This document shows positions 34,511 through 43,901 of a stretch of DNA of 64,000 nt, one piece after another; positions within the stretch are counted from its first letter, which is position 1; each line of letters starts with the position of its first letter. The position numbers and the translations under genes are program-made. The notes under the pieces are model-generated. The model was not told where the DNA came from. It searched no databases and was given only the letters and a program-made list of their open reading frames with translations. This stretch comes from an uncultured Spirochaetaceae bacterium (GTDB lineage Bacteria; Spirochaetota; Spirochaetia; Treponematales; Treponemataceae), in the NCBI GenBank assembly GCA_902766125.1, contig CACXCG010000003.1:62001-126000 (forward strand), in the 5' to 3' direction.

Positions 34511-36631
34511 TTAGTACTCCTCATACTTAGGTCTTTTAAAGTAAGACGAATGACTGTTGCGCTGCGTTGCCGTATGCACATTGGGTCTTCCGTTAGAAGA
34601 GCGCTCTCTGTCACGGTCACGGGAACGGATTCTGTCACGATCCCCACGATCACGGAATTCAGAACGGCGGTTACCACTGTCGCGGAAAGAACCTTTATCA
34701 AATGAATCACCAAAATCATCGCGGGCAAAACTGCGGCGTTCACGGCTCGGACGGTCATCAGAAAAAGATCTTCTTCTGCGCGGAGCATAGCTCTTAAAGT
34801 CTGCACCGTCATCTCCACCGGATTTTGTATCCTGATGCATGTGCGGCAAAGACGAATCTGCACGGGAAAGTTCAAGCGCATGTTTTCCTGCTTCGGTCGG
34901 AAGACTTAACAGACAGAAGCGGTCTGACATATCGATTGCATCAACCTGGCGTCCGGGAATATGCAGAAGCTTCGAGAAGAATTCAGCAATGGATTTTGGA
35001 TTCTGTCCGTCATACCATCCCATCTGAACATACAGACGAATCTGATCTTCGCCAACAACAACTCCACGGCGTTCACGGCGTCCGTCACGATCACGGCCAC
35101 CTCTGTCACGTCCGTCTCTGTCGCCTCGCTTACCGACAGCAGCACTGACTTTACCGTAGCGGCTTTTGCTCAGTTCTTTTCCGTAGGTTGCAGAAAGCAG
35201 TGCAGAAACAACTTCCTGAGGATTCTGATCCTGACACAGTTCAGCGGCAAGTTCATCAAATACAGGATTTCCTTTGCGGAGGCGTTGTGCTGTTTCAGTT
35301 ACCACACCTTCTTCTGTTTCGGGACTAACGGTTTCTGAAGATTCATCTATCAGAGATTTTTTTATCTGAGTAAACAGGCGCAGTTTTTTAACGGCAAGCA
35401 CTTCTTCAACAGACGGAACAGTACCTTCTGTCATTTCACCCTTTGCACTCTTTCTTACTGCATTGCGAAGGTATGCAAGCTTACGTCTCTGTTCTTCGGG
35501 GCGGACAAACGTAACTGCCATTCCCGCTGCACCCGCACGACCGGTACGGCCAATACGGTGAACATACGTCGGTCCGTCAAACGGAAGGTCAAAGTTAACG
35601 ACATGGGTTAAACCTTCAATGTCAATTCCACGGGCAGCAACATCGGTTGCAACCAGTACACGGGTTTTCTTTGCCCTGAAGCGTGCAAGAATTTTTTCGC
35701 GCTGAGCCTGAGGAATATCTCCATGCAGGGCTGCAGACTGATAGCCTCTGTCATCCAGCTGACGGGTAACAAGATCGGCATCTGTTTTTTTCTGCACAAA
35801 TACTAAGCCAAAGAAATCAGGAGAAATATCAATAAGGCGGACAAGTGCTTCGATTTTTTCTGCTTCACGAACAATCCAGTACTTCTGTTCAATCAGAAGC
35901 GGTTCTTCTTCGTGACCTTCTTCTTCAACAATTTCGTAATCACCCATAAAACGCTGGGCAATCTGCAAAATGGGTTTAGGAACCGTTGCACTGAACAAAA
36001 GCACACGGCTGTCGGGGTTTGCAGAAGCAAAAATGTTTTCGATGTCTTCAACAAATCCCATATCAAGCATTTCATCGCCTTCATCAAGAATGAAGTATTC
36101 AATTTTGCTGATATCAAGTGCACCACGATCTATCATGTCCTGAACACGACCAGGAGTTCCTACGACAATTTCTGCACCACGGCGTAAAGAACGCAGCTGA
36201 TCACCATAACCGGCACCTCCGTAGACAACGCAGGTACGCGGAAATTCTCCGGTGGTAAAGGATGCCATTTCAGTACAGGTCTGCATTGCAAGTTCGCGGG
36301 TTGGTTCAAGAATGATTGCCTTAACCTGTTTGCTTTCCGTGCGCAGTGTCTGAACTAACGGCAGTCCGAATGCTGCAGTTTTACCGGTACCGGTACGGGC
36401 ACGCGCAATGACATTTGCTTCGCCATTCAACAGACGGGGAATTGCAAGCACCTGTATGGGGGACGGGGTTACAAAGCCTTTGCGTTCAATTGCGGCAAGT
36501 GTGATTTCATCAAGACCTAAATCTTCAAAGGAGATTTCATCTGATTCTGACTGGGTTTCTGAATCTGATTCAATTTGATTCTGGGCAGAAAGGTACTGGT
36601 CGCCCTCTGCCATGGGTTCTGTGTTTTCCAT
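34511..36631 (-). CDS. DEAD-box-type RNA helicase (DeaD/CsdA-like) with a DEGD motif II
   Basis: ATP-dependent RNA helicase of 706 residues. Q motif PSPIQVLAI near 55, motif I ARTGTGKT near 77, motif II reads ILDEGDEMLDMGF (DEGD, not DEAD) near 180, SAT in LFSATVP near 213, and HRIGRTGRAG near 360. A DbpA/CsdA-type RNA-binding domain follows (about 515-590), flanked by Arg/Asp/Gly-rich tracts (near 490-510 and 610-690). Such proteins help ribosome assembly and mRNA decay, often in the cold. AGAGG precedes the ATG at 36631. A leader of up to about 245 bases separates it from the divergent rubrerythrin gene. Confidence 0.9.
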   Translation of the reverse strand: MENTEPMAEGDQYLSAQNQIESDSETQSESDEISFEDLGLDEITLAAIERKGFVTPSPIQVLAIPRLLNGEANVIARARTGTGKTAAFGLPLVQTLRTESKQVKAIILEPTRELAMQTCTEMASFTTGEFPRTCVVYGGAGYGDQLRSLRRGAEIVVGTPGRVQDMIDRGALDISKIEYFILDEGDEMLDMGFVEDIENIFASANPDSRVLLFSATVPKPILQIAQRFMGDYEIVEEEGHEEEPLLIEQKYWIVREAEKIEALVRLIDISPDFFGLVFVQKKTDADLVTRQLDDRGYQSAALHGDIPQAQREKILARFRAKKTRVLVATDVAARGIDIEGLTHVVNFDLPFDGPTYVHRIGRTGRAGAAGMAVTFVRPEEQRRKLAYLRNAVRKSAKGEMTEGTVPSVEEVLAVKKLRLFTQIKKSLIDESSETVSPETEEGVVTETAQRLRKGNPVFDELAAELCQDQNPQEVVSALLSATYGKELSKSRYGKVSAAVGKRGDRDGRDRGGRDRDGRRERRGVVVGEDQIRLYVQMGWYDGQNPKSIAEFFSKLLHIPGRQVDAIDMSDRFCLLSLPTEAGKHALELSRADSSLPHMHQDTKSGGDDGADFKSYAPRRRRSFSDDRPSRERRSFARDDFGDSFDKGSFRDSGNRRSEFRDRGDRDRIRSRDRDRERSSNGRPNVHTATQRNSHSSYFKRPKYEEY

Positions 36632-36818
36632 AAAGCGGTTCCTCTTGTTGTGTTTTCTTCCACAAACATCACCGCTCTATTACGAATTCCCCAAAACCTC
36701 AAAGCAGTGTAGTTTGTTTCCCTAACAGCAGGCACTCTCTCTTTGCTCTTGCTGATAAAATTTCGCATATACTACCGTTTTTCGCATTTAATTACAAGTA
36801 GTTCTATATCTTTTTTTA

Positions 36819-36847
36819 TTGCGGATTATGAAAGGTTGAAGTATACT
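36819..36847 (+). promoter_or_regulatory. Promoter of the second rubrerythrin gene
   Basis: TTGCGG (36819-36824), 17 bp, TATACT (36842-36847), then a short leader with CAGGAG before the ATG at 36879. The rest of 36632-36818 holds the helicase leader and nothing else I can name. Confidence 0.7.
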
Positions 36848-36878
36848 ATTACAACATATCTAACTACAGGAGTCACTG

Positions 36879-37439
36879 ATGAGTAAATACGCAGGAACAC
36901 AGACAGAAAAAAACTTACTGGCAGCATTTGCCGGTGAATCACAGGCGCGCAATAAGTACACCTACTTTGCACAGGTTGCAAAAAAAGAAGGCAACGAAAA
37001 AATAGCACAGATTTTTGAAAAGACTGCCGCAAACGAAGAGCAGCATGCAAAAATGTGGCTTACCGAATTAGACGGAATTAAAGACAGCACAACTAACCTT
37101 AAGAACGCAGCCGACGGAGAAAATGCAGAATGGACTGATATGTACGTGGGCTTTGCAGAAACTGCAGAAAAAGAAGGCTTTGCAGAACTTGCAAAAAAAT
37201 TCCGTGCAATTGCAACTATTGAAAAACGTCACGAAGAACGCTACCGCTCACTGCTTAACGACGAAGATTCTTCTGCTCAGCTTAAGAACTCAAGCATAAA
37301 AGTATGGGAATGCCTTAAGTGCGGACACATTGTTACCGGACCTTCTGCTCCCGAATACTGTCCTACCTGCGGCGAATACAACCAGTACTTTGAAGTCCGC
37401 GAAGACAACTACGACCTTATCTTAACCTGGGGACGCTAA
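36879..37439 (+). CDS. Rubrerythrin (second copy)
   Basis: A 186-residue di-iron protein closely related to the one at 20696-21232. [15 protein letters not shown] (residues 16-30), [12 protein letters not shown] and EKRHEERY hold the iron ligands; the rubredoxin tail has CLKCGH and CPTCGE. A C-terminal extension of about eight residues (DLILTWGR) is not in the other copy. It has its own promoter. Two copies in one window suggest heavy reliance on rubrerythrin for peroxide removal. Confidence 0.93.
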   Translation: MSKYAGTQTEKNLLAAFAGESQARNKYTYFAQVAKKEGNEKIAQIFEKTAANEEQHAKMWLTELDGIKDSTTNLKNAADGENAEWTDMYVGFAETAEKEGFAELAKKFRAIATIEKRHEERYRSLLNDEDSSAQLKNSSIKVWECLKCGHIVTGPSAPEYCPTCGEYNQYFEVREDNYDLILTWGR

Positions 37440-37446
37440 CCTTATA

Positions 37447-37478
37447 AAAAAAAACACAAAAACAGCGGCTGTTTTGTG
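37447..37478 (-). terminator. Hairpin with minus-strand T9 tract downstream of rubrerythrin
   Basis: CACAAAAACAG-CGG-CTGTTTTGTG (one bulged A). The T-run is on the minus-strand side only, so it would best stop an antisense transcript; for the plus-strand rubrerythrin mRNA it can at most act as a 3' stabilising stem. Confidence 0.45.
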
Positions 37479-37511
37479 GTACTTTCTGCCTGCGGGTGCA
37501 ATACAATAAGT

Positions 37512-39002
37512 ATGAGACCCGTACAAAAAATTGCGCTTGTCTTAGCGCTTACCGCAAGCACCGCCTGTTTACCGCTTAGTGCAGAAGAAAAACCTGCACC
37601 GTTTAAATCACTTTCTTTTTACGAAGGAATCTGGATTGACTTTCCGTTAGAATATGCACAGGACATCAAACCCGAAGATGCACTGTTTGCAGAACACTCA
37701 GAACAGGAACGGACTTTCTTTGCATTACCGCCTGTCGAACGCGTTTACCGGAACACAAGCCTGAAAGCAGTTTCGGGTGCACGGCTTTCATCAGAGCATG
37801 TTGACTTAACCGCATCACTTGCACTTCCCAAAACACTTTTTCAAAACCTGCAGGACATAACGCCAGAGAGTCTGGGCTTTACCTTTGGTGCATCTGCTCA
37901 GATTCCGCTGACAGTTCTTACTGCACACATAAAGGCAGGTCACCTTTCACACAGCGGTTCTTTTTCGCACATAAAAAATCCGTTCTTTCAGGTTCCTTCT
38001 GCATTCATGTCTGATATACCTGACAGTCAGAGCATAAGTGCTTCCCTTCCCGAATTTACGCAGGCACTTGCAAAAGAAAAAACACTTTCTGCATACCTCT
38101 GCCTGAAACCTGCGTTACCTTTTGTACCGGCTGTAAGCGCCAGTATCTTTGACAACCAGACATTCTGTATCTGTGCAAACGGAAGCATTGCGTTCAAACC
38201 AAAAACAACCGTTTCGTATGCGTGTACTGCAGGAACTTTTTCGTATGCCAAAACCGGCGGAACTTCCTGGTTCAAAACAGAAAAACCCTTTGCATCCCTT
38301 CCCCGGCTTTCGCTCATGGCAGAATGTTCTGTAAAAAACGTACAGTTTTCAAAAGCGGTAAGTGCAGATGTCTATTCAGCATATATGATCTACCCCAATC
38401 CCTTCGGCGGAGTTTTTAATGCATACCGTCTACAGGCTCAGGTTACGGTTCACACAACAGGAACAGTTTCTTTTGGAGGAGGATTTTCGTGTGCGAATGA
38501 AAACACGATTGATGCTTCCGGATCGACAGTCAGTTCTCCCTGGCAGCTGTATGGCAATATTCAGTATGAAATAAAGGGAACAACACTCAGCTCAAAAACA
38601 GGTCTTACGGTGTACGCACAGGAAAAAATGCTGAACATAAAATGCGCCCAGAAATTCGAATGGAACAGCCAGTCTTTCCTGCTGTCTGCAGAACCGCTTT
38701 TTGAAGGAACAGAACCAGTACTCAGCAAAGTCAAACTGCAGGCCGAATACAGCACAGATACACGTTATCTGACAAGCAAAACAAAAATAAACGTACTGCA
38801 CAGTCCTTTATCCACAAAAACAGTCATATCTGCTTCAGAACAGCTTTCGTTTAAAAACGGAATCGTGTCAAAACTGAGTGCAGAGACAGAATGGAGCCTT
38901 ACCACGGACAGTCCTAGGGTACCACAGACGACCGTAAGTGCGGCATTTACAAACCGTTCAAAACGCTTTCCCTTTACGTTTCTGCTGGAGATAAAACTGT
39001 AG
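37512..39002 (+). CDS. Exported beta-rich protein of unknown function
   Basis: A 496-residue protein with an N-terminal signal (about 1-26, TASTACLPLSAEE). It could be cut by signal peptidase I after LSA or be a lipoprotein at the Cys in STAC. The rest is rich in alternating Ser/Thr/Phe/Tyr strands with many paired aromatics and ends in FTFLLEIKL, which suggests a beta-barrel or large beta-sheet cell-envelope protein. No family recognised. The start is set at the signal peptide; TACAAT lies just before it, but no -35 box or ribosome binding site is evident. Confidence 0.62.
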   Translation: MRPVQKIALVLALTASTACLPLSAEEKPAPFKSLSFYEGIWIDFPLEYAQDIKPEDALFAEHSEQERTFFALPPVERVYRNTSLKAVSGARLSSEHVDLTASLALPKTLFQNLQDITPESLGFTFGASAQIPLTVLTAHIKAGHLSHSGSFSHIKNPFFQVPSAFMSDIPDSQSISASLPEFTQALAKEKTLSAYLCLKPALPFVPAVSASIFDNQTFCICANGSIAFKPKTTVSYACTAGTFSYAKTGGTSWFKTEKPFASLPRLSLMAECSVKNVQFSKAVSADVYSAYMIYPNPFGGVFNAYRLQAQVTVHTTGTVSFGGGFSCANENTIDASGSTVSSPWQLYGNIQYEIKGTTLSSKTGLTVYAQEKMLNIKCAQKFEWNSQSFLLSAEPLFEGTEPVLSKVKLQAEYSTDTRYLTSKTKINVLHSPLSTKTVISASEQLSFKNGIVSKLSAETEWSLTTDSPRVPQTTVSAAFTNRSKRFPFTFLLEIKL

Positions 39003-39019
39003 AAAACACGCGGAAGGTC

Positions 39020-39048
39020 TTGAATTTAGTAGTGATTTATACTATCAT
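39020..39048 (+). promoter_or_regulatory. fusA promoter
   Basis: TTGAAT (39020-39025), 17 bp, TATCAT (39043-39048), with an alternative TATACT at 39038-39043. A 50-base leader with AGAGAGG precedes the ATG at 39099. The same TTGAAY/TATCAT pair is used at galK. Confidence 0.55.
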
Positions 39049-39098
39049 AGCCCAACTCTATCTTTATGTAGAAATTTTAATTTTTAGAGAGGCATACT

Positions 39099-41183
39099 AT
39101 GGGCTTTGATATTACAAAGGTACGTAATATCGGTATCAGCGCACACATTGACTCTGGAAAAACAACAACATCAGAACGCATTCTGTTCTATTGTAACAAG
39201 ATTCACCAGATTCACGAAGTGCACGGAAAGGACGGTGTCGGTGCCGTTATGGACTCCATGGATTTGGAGCGCGAACGCGGAATCACCATTCAGTCAGCAG
39301 CAACACAGGTTCAGTGGAAGGACATTACCATCAACCTTATTGACACACCTGGTCACGTTGACTTTACAGTAGAAGTTGAACGCTCACTGCGCGTTCTTGA
39401 CGGTGCAATTCTGGTTCTTTGTGCTGTTGCAGGTGTTCAGTCACAGTCTATTACTGTTGACCGCCAGCTCAAACGCTATCATGTACCCCGCATCGCATTT
39501 GTTAACAAGTGTGACCGCCAGGGAGCAAACCCCTTACGCGTATGCAAACAGCTGCGCGAAAAGCTGGGTCTTAACGCATACATGGTTGAACTGCCCATCG
39601 GTCTTGAAGATAAACTGCAGGGTGTTGTAGACCTTATTGCAATGAAAGCTTACTACTTCGAAGGACACGACGGAGAAGAAGTTCGCGTTGCAGAAATCCC
39701 CGCAGAACTGGTTGAACAGGCAAAAGAAAAGCGCACAGAACTGCTTGATGCAGCATCCATGTTCGATGACAGCCTGATGGAAGAACTGATGGAAAAAGGT
39801 TACGACGATGTTGATTCAGACAAAGTCATTGCCGCAATCCGTAAGGGTACACTTGCAGAACAGTTTGTTGCAGTATTCTGTGGTTCTGCACACATGAACA
39901 AAGGTATTCAGCCCGTTCTTGACGGTGTTGAACGCTACCTGCCAAACCCGACAGAAGTTCACAACTACGCACTTGATCTGGACAACAACGAAGCTCAGGT
40001 TGAAATCTTCAACACAGCAGACAAACCCTGTGTTGCTCTTGCATTCAAACTGGACGACGGTCAGTATGGTCAGCTTACTTATGTTCGTATCTACCAGGGT
40101 AAAATTACCAAGGGTGACGAACTGTTCAATACACGTGCACAGAAAAAGTTCAAGGTTGGACGTATTGTCCGCATGAACGCTGCAGCAATGGAAGATATCA
40201 ACGAAGGACAGCCCGGTGACATCATCGCTCTGTTCGGTGTTGACTGTGCTTCTGGTGACACTTTCTGTGGTGGCGGACTTAACTATGCTATGTCATCAAT
40301 GTTCGTTCCTGCTCCTGTTATTTCTGAAGCTATTACTCCAAAGAACAAAGCAGATGCAGCTAACATGTCAAAGGCTCTTAACCGCTTTACAAAAGAAGAC
40401 CCAACCTTCCAGACTTATGTTGATCCTGAATCAAACCAGACAATCATTAAGGGTATGGGCGAACTTCACCTTGCAGTTTACGTTGAACGCATGAAGCGCG
40501 AATACAAGTGCGAAGTAGAAGTTTCACAGCCTGAGGTTGCATACCGTGAATCAATTACTGCACGCGCAGACTTCAACTTTACCCACAAAAAGCAGACTGG
40601 TGGTTCTGGTCAGTACGGTCGTGTTGCAGGCTTTATGGAACCGCTTGAAGGTAAAGACTACGAGTTTGTTGACTCAATCAAAGGTGGTGCAATCCCCAAC
40701 GAATACATTCCGTCTTGTGACAAAGGTTTCAAGAAGGCAATGGAAAAAGGTTCTCTTATCGGAGCACCCGTTGTTGGCGTTCGCTGTACAATCAATGATG
40801 GTCAGTATCACCCCGTTGACTCTTCAGATATCGCATTCCAGACTGCTGCTATCGGCGCATTCCGCGAAGGATACGAAAAGGCAAAACCGGTTATTCTTGA
40901 ACCTATCATGAAAGTTCAGATTGCAGGTCCTACAGAATTCCAGGGAAATATGTTCGGTCTGATTAACCAGAGACGTGGTGTTATCATTGACTCAACCGAT
41001 GAAAACAACACCTCAACTGTTAACGCTGAAGTTCCGCTTTCTGAAATGTTCGGATTCTCTACTATTCTGCGTTCTTCAACTCAGGGTAAAGCAGAATTTA
41101 CCATGGAGTTTGAAAAGTACGGAAAAGTTCCTAACGCTGTAGCAGAAGAACTGATTAAGAAGTACAAGGAATCGAAAAAATAA
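39099..41183 (+). CDS. fusA: Elongation factor G (spd/mitochondrial EF-G1 type)
   Basis: Translocation GTPase of 694 residues. G1 AHIDSGKTT (16-24), [11 protein letters not shown] (switch I), G3 DTPGHVDF near 82-89, G4 NKCDR near 136-140, then EF-G domains II to V. The IDSGKTT form of G1 marks the subfamily shared by spirochaetes, planctomycetes, deltaproteobacteria and mitochondria (spdEFG1), the one that does translocation; these bacteria usually have a second EF-G for ribosome recycling elsewhere. Codon use is highly biased, fitting high expression. A 10-bp hairpin with a T-run follows the stop. Confidence 0.94.
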   Translation: MGFDITKVRNIGISAHIDSGKTTTSERILFYCNKIHQIHEVHGKDGVGAVMDSMDLERERGITIQSAATQVQWKDITINLIDTPGHVDFTVEVERSLRVLDGAILVLCAVAGVQSQSITVDRQLKRYHVPRIAFVNKCDRQGANPLRVCKQLREKLGLNAYMVELPIGLEDKLQGVVDLIAMKAYYFEGHDGEEVRVAEIPAELVEQAKEKRTELLDAASMFDDSLMEELMEKGYDDVDSDKVIAAIRKGTLAEQFVAVFCGSAHMNKGIQPVLDGVERYLPNPTEVHNYALDLDNNEAQVEIFNTADKPCVALAFKLDDGQYGQLTYVRIYQGKITKGDELFNTRAQKKFKVGRIVRMNAAAMEDINEGQPGDIIALFGVDCASGDTFCGGGLNYAMSSMFVPAPVISEAITPKNKADAANMSKALNRFTKEDPTFQTYVDPESNQTIIKGMGELHLAVYVERMKREYKCEVEVSQPEVAYRESITARADFNFTHKKQTGGSGQYGRVAGFMEPLEGKDYEFVDSIKGGAIPNEYIPSCDKGFKKAMEKGSLIGAPVVGVRCTINDGQYHPVDSSDIAFQTAAIGAFREGYEKAKPVILEPIMKVQIAGPTEFQGNMFGLINQRRGVIIDSTDENNTSTVNAEVPLSEMFGFSTILRSSTQGKAEFTMEFEKYGKVPNAVAEELIKKYKESKK

Positions 41184-41205
41184 TTACATCCTGTAATTAT
41201 TTTTT
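41179..41205 (+). terminator. fusA intrinsic terminator
   Basis: AATAATTACA-TCC-TGTAATTATT, a 10-bp stem overlapping the stop codon and running into six T's. It is followed at once by further stems in the leader of the next gene. Confidence 0.75.
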
Positions 41206-41207
41206 CT

Positions 41208-41280
41208 CAAGTTTTTGTAAAACAAAAACTTGCGCACTAAAGCGTAAGAGTATGACGCGGCATCCGTGCCGCTCTCTTAC
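41208..41280 (+). other. Structured leader before the RecA-fold gene
   Basis: An 11-bp stem CAAGTTTTTGT-AAA-ACAAAAACTTG (41208-41232) and then a nested stem: GTAAGAG (41244-41250) pairs CTCTTAC (41274-41280) around GCGGCA-TCCG-TGCCGC (41257-41272). No promoter is evident between them and fusA, so these may be RNA-level signals (processing, attenuation or read-through control). Confidence 0.5.
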
Positions 41281-41304
41281 CAGTGCAATACAGAGGAGAC
41301 TATT

Positions 41305-41985
41305 ATGGCTAAACAGGAATTATATGAACGCAGCCCGATCCGCGCATTTGACGAAGCCGCTAACGGTGGACTGAAAGCAGGAGAACTGGGACTGGTAACC
41401 GCAAAAAAAGGTTTGGGAAAAACAAGTGTTCTGGTTCAGTTTGGTATGGATACACTGCTGAACGGAAAGCAGCTGGTACACGTTTCGTTTGATCAGCACA
41501 GCCAGAACGTTATTTCATGGTACGACGGAATCTACACCGAAATCTCTAAGAAAAAGAGCATTGCAAATGCTGCAGAGGTAAAAGAGCAGATTCTTAAGGG
41601 ACGCACCATCCTTAACTTTAACCAGGACAACTTCAACCTGGAAAAAGTTGTTAACACACTCAACGCTCTTAAAGCAGGCGGAATTGCAGTTGCTGGTGTT
41701 GTTATTGATAATGTTGATTTTTCTAAAGTAAAGGAAAGCGACATTCAGGCAGTAGCAAGCTACGCAAAAGCAACCAAAGCAAAAGTATGGATGAGTTCTA
41801 CTGTTGCAAGCGACAAACTGGATGATTCAGCACCTAAAGCTATTCTTCCCTACTTCAACATTGTAGCTCACCTGACTTCAAAAGGAACTACTACTCTGCT
41901 CCAGCTTCTGAAAGTTGGAAAGAACAAGGACATTCCTTCAGAGCTCAAGCTTGATTCAAAGACTCTGCTTATAACGAACAAATAA
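41305..41985 (+). CDS. Small RecA/KaiC-fold ATPase of unknown function
   Basis: A 226-residue single-domain protein. Walker A AKKGLGKTSV (about 30-39) and Walker B GVVIDNVDF near 131-139 give it a RadA/DnaB/KaiC-like P-loop core, and VSFDQHSQNVISW near 60 corresponds to the usual catalytic segment. It lacks the zinc finger and Lon-like domain of RadA and any helicase tail. The ATG at 41305 follows GAGGAG. It lies 121 bases after fusA on the same strand; codon bias is similarly strong, so it may be well expressed. Function unknown. Confidence 0.72.
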   Translation: MAKQELYERSPIRAFDEAANGGLKAGELGLVTAKKGLGKTSVLVQFGMDTLLNGKQLVHVSFDQHSQNVISWYDGIYTEISKKKSIANAAEVKEQILKGRTILNFNQDNFNLEKVVNTLNALKAGGIAVAGVVIDNVDFSKVKESDIQAVASYAKATKAKVWMSSTVASDKLDDSAPKAILPYFNIVAHLTSKGTTTLLQLLKVGKNKDIPSELKLDSKTLLITNK

Positions 41986-42006
41986 GTAAACAGTCTTACT
42001 AAACAC

Positions 42007-42041
42007 AAAAGGCTTCCCGCTTGGGAAGCCTTTATTTTTTT
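42007..42041. terminator. Intrinsic terminator after the RecA-fold gene (bidirectional)
   Basis: AAAAGGCTTCCC-GCTT-GGGAAGCCTTT followed by ATTTTTTT, a strong stem. It also faces the 3' end of the convergent ABC operon. Confidence 0.85.
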
Positions 42042-42054
42042 CTAAGCAAGTATG

Positions 42055-42861
42055 CTAGTTAAGCAGCATACGGTCAGAAACCTGATCTCCGCTTCCTTCG
42101 GTATCGCTTACCATCTGGAACTTCTGCATCAAATCCTGAACCTGAAGATTTTTCTTTTCTTCACCGCTGACATCGTATACAATGCGTCCGTCCATCATCA
42201 TGATAAGGCGGTTACCGTAATGAATGGCATGACGCATGTTGTGCGTTACCATAAAGGCTGTCAGTTTGTCGCGCTGAATAAACTGTTCGGTAAGCTCAAG
42301 AACTTTATGTGCTGTCTTTGGGTCAAGGGCAGCTGTATGTTCGTCAAGCAGAAGCAGCTTGGGTTTTTGCAGTGTTGCCATAAGCAGCGTAAGTGCCTGA
42401 CGCTGACCGCCGGACAAAAGGCCAACCTTAGCCTGCATGCGGTCTTCAAGTCCTAAGTCCAGAAGTGCAAGCTGGTCACGGTATGTTTCTTTTTCTTTCG
42501 CAGAGATTCCCCAGCGAAGCGTGCGTGATTTTCCGCGACGGTATGCCATGGCAAGGTTTTCCTGAATCTGCATAGAGGCTGCAGTTCCCATCATGGGATC
42601 CTGGAAGACACGGCCTAAATATTTTGCACGAACATGTTCTTTCTGAGCAGTAATGTCTTCTCCGTCAAGCACAATGGAACCTGAATCACATTCATACACA
42701 CCGGCAATCAGGTTAAGCAGTGTACTTTTACCTGCACCGTTTCCGCCAATAACCGTTACAAAGTCGCCATCGTTAAGCGTAATGCTTACATCTTTAAGTG
42801 CTTTACGTTCTGTTATGGTTCCCGGATTAAATGTCTTTGATACATGTTTTACTTCAAGCAT
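42055..42861 (-). CDS. ABC transporter ATP-binding protein (partner of an ABC_sub_bind importer)
   Basis: A 268-residue ATPase. Walker A GGNGAGKST near 40, signature LSGGQRQALTLLMATL near 146 and Walker B LLLLDEHTAALD near 168. The LDEHTAALD form and the LLMATLQKPKLL run are typical of the group that works with pfam04392-type binding proteins. The ATG at 42861 has AGGAGG six bases before it, inside the end of the permease gene (8-base overlap). It should drive uptake of the ligand bound by the lipoprotein at 43902-44849. Confidence 0.87.
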   Translation of the reverse strand: MLEVKHVSKTFNPGTITERKALKDVSITLNDGDFVTVIGGNGAGKSTLLNLIAGVYECDSGSIVLDGEDITAQKEHVRAKYLGRVFQDPMMGTAASMQIQENLAMAYRRGKSRTLRWGISAKEKETYRDQLALLDLGLEDRMQAKVGLLSGGQRQALTLLMATLQKPKLLLLDEHTAALDPKTAHKVLELTEQFIQRDKLTAFMVTHNMRHAIHYGNRLIMMMDGRIVYDVSGEEKKNLQVQDLMQKFQMVSDTEGSGDQVSDRMLLN

Positions 42862-43822
42862 CTTTTGCCTCCTGAACTTTTCCGGCACGATGTGAACGCG
42901 TCAGTTTTTTCTTAAATACCGGAACAGAAAGTGCAATGGCAACAATGAGGGCTGAAAGCAGTTTAAGATCCTGCGTTTTCATTCCCAGCTGAAGTACAAT
43001 AGCAATAATCAGACGGTAAATAACGGAACCAAGTACAACAGAAAGCAGATAGTACCAGAATGCAAAGCGGTGACCAAAAATAACTTCACCGATAATGATA
43101 GAAGCAAGTCCTATAACGATTGCACCAATACCCATGCTTACATCACCAAAGCGCTGTGACTGCATAACCAGACCGCCGGAAAGTGCAACCAGTCCGTTTG
43201 AAATCATAAGGGCAAGAATTTTCATGCTGTCAGTGTTAATGCCAACCGCACGGCTCATGCGTTCGTTGTCTCCGGTAGCACGGATTGAACTACCGATTTC
43301 TGTTCCAAAGAACCAGTACAGTACGGCAATAAGGGCTGCGGCAAACAGAACACCTGCAATTAAACTTGCAACAGAAGAAGCATTGTCGCGTAAGGTTTCA
43401 GACAAATGCAGCCAGTCACTTATGCGGCTCATAATGGTTGCATCCGTACGCACCAGTGATTTGTTAGGACCGCCCATAATGCGCAGGTTAATGGAATACA
43501 GGGCCAGCATCATAAGGATTCCTGCAAGAATTCCGGGAATCTTTAACTTAGTGGTAAGCACACCGGTCAAAAGGCCTGCAATCATTCCCGTACACACAGA
43601 AACCAGAAGCGACACCATGGGGGGAACTCCGTGCGTGATAAGAACTGCACACACACATCCGCCCAAAGCAAAGCTGCCGTCAACGGTCATATCGGGGAAA
43701 TCAAGAATCTTAAACGTGATGTAGACACCCAGTGCCATGACACCCCACAGAATGCCCTGTGAGACTGCACCAAGCATAGCGTTTGAAAACGCCGAAACAA
43801 CTGAAACTGCCAGAAAATTCAT
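42854..43822 (-). CDS. ABC transporter permease (BPD_transp_2 family)
   Basis: A 322-residue inner-membrane protein with eight to ten hydrophobic segments and the motif GALSQGILWG-like start plus GALSGGLVMQ near 225 found in the branched-chain-type permease family. It pairs with the ATPase it overlaps. The ATG at 43822 is preceded six bases earlier by TATACT and has no ribosome binding site; its promoter overlaps the terminator of the binding-protein gene. Confidence 0.87.
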   Translation of the reverse strand: MNFLAVSVVSAFSNAMLGAVSQGILWGVMALGVYITFKILDFPDMTVDGSFALGGCVCAVLITHGVPPMVSLLVSVCTGMIAGLLTGVLTTKLKIPGILAGILMMLALYSINLRIMGGPNKSLVRTDATIMSRISDWLHLSETLRDNASSVASLIAGVLFAAALIAVLYWFFGTEIGSSIRATGDNERMSRAVGINTDSMKILALMISNGLVALSGGLVMQSQRFGDVSMGIGAIVIGLASIIIGEVIFGHRFAFWYYLLSVVLGSVIYRLIIAIVLQLGMKTQDLKLLSALIVAIALSVPVFKKKLTRSHRAGKVQEAKDA

Positions 43823-43828
43823 GCAGAC

Positions 43829-43857
43829 AGTATAGCAAAAAAAAAGCATTGCCGCAA
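43829..43857 (-). promoter_or_regulatory. Leaderless-type promoter of the ABC permease, overlapping a terminator
   Basis: Minus strand: TTGCGG (43857-43852), 17 bp including T9, TATACT (43834-43829), then GTCTGC and the ATG. The -35 box lies within the 3' arm of the terminator hairpin of the upstream gene. Confidence 0.65.
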
Positions 43858-43878
43858 CCGTTTGAAGTGCAGCAATGC
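43837..43878 (-). terminator. Terminator of the binding-protein gene
   Basis: Minus strand: GCATTGCTGCA, 11-base loop, TGCGGCAATGC (11 pairs with one wobble), followed by T9. The highly expressed binding protein can thus be made in excess over its membrane partners. Confidence 0.78.
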
Positions 43879-43901
43879 TTATGAATTAGGAAAGAAACTA
43901 C

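Noticed and set aside
34557-35148. DNA repeats in the helicase 3' region
   Set aside because: The repetition reflects Arg/Asp/Gly-rich coding sequence (low-complexity protein tail), not a DNA repeat family.
43095-43724. A 209-codon plus-strand frame opposite the ABC permease
   Set aside because: It mirrors a hydrophobic coding sequence; the permease frame has family motifs and overlaps its ATPase partner.
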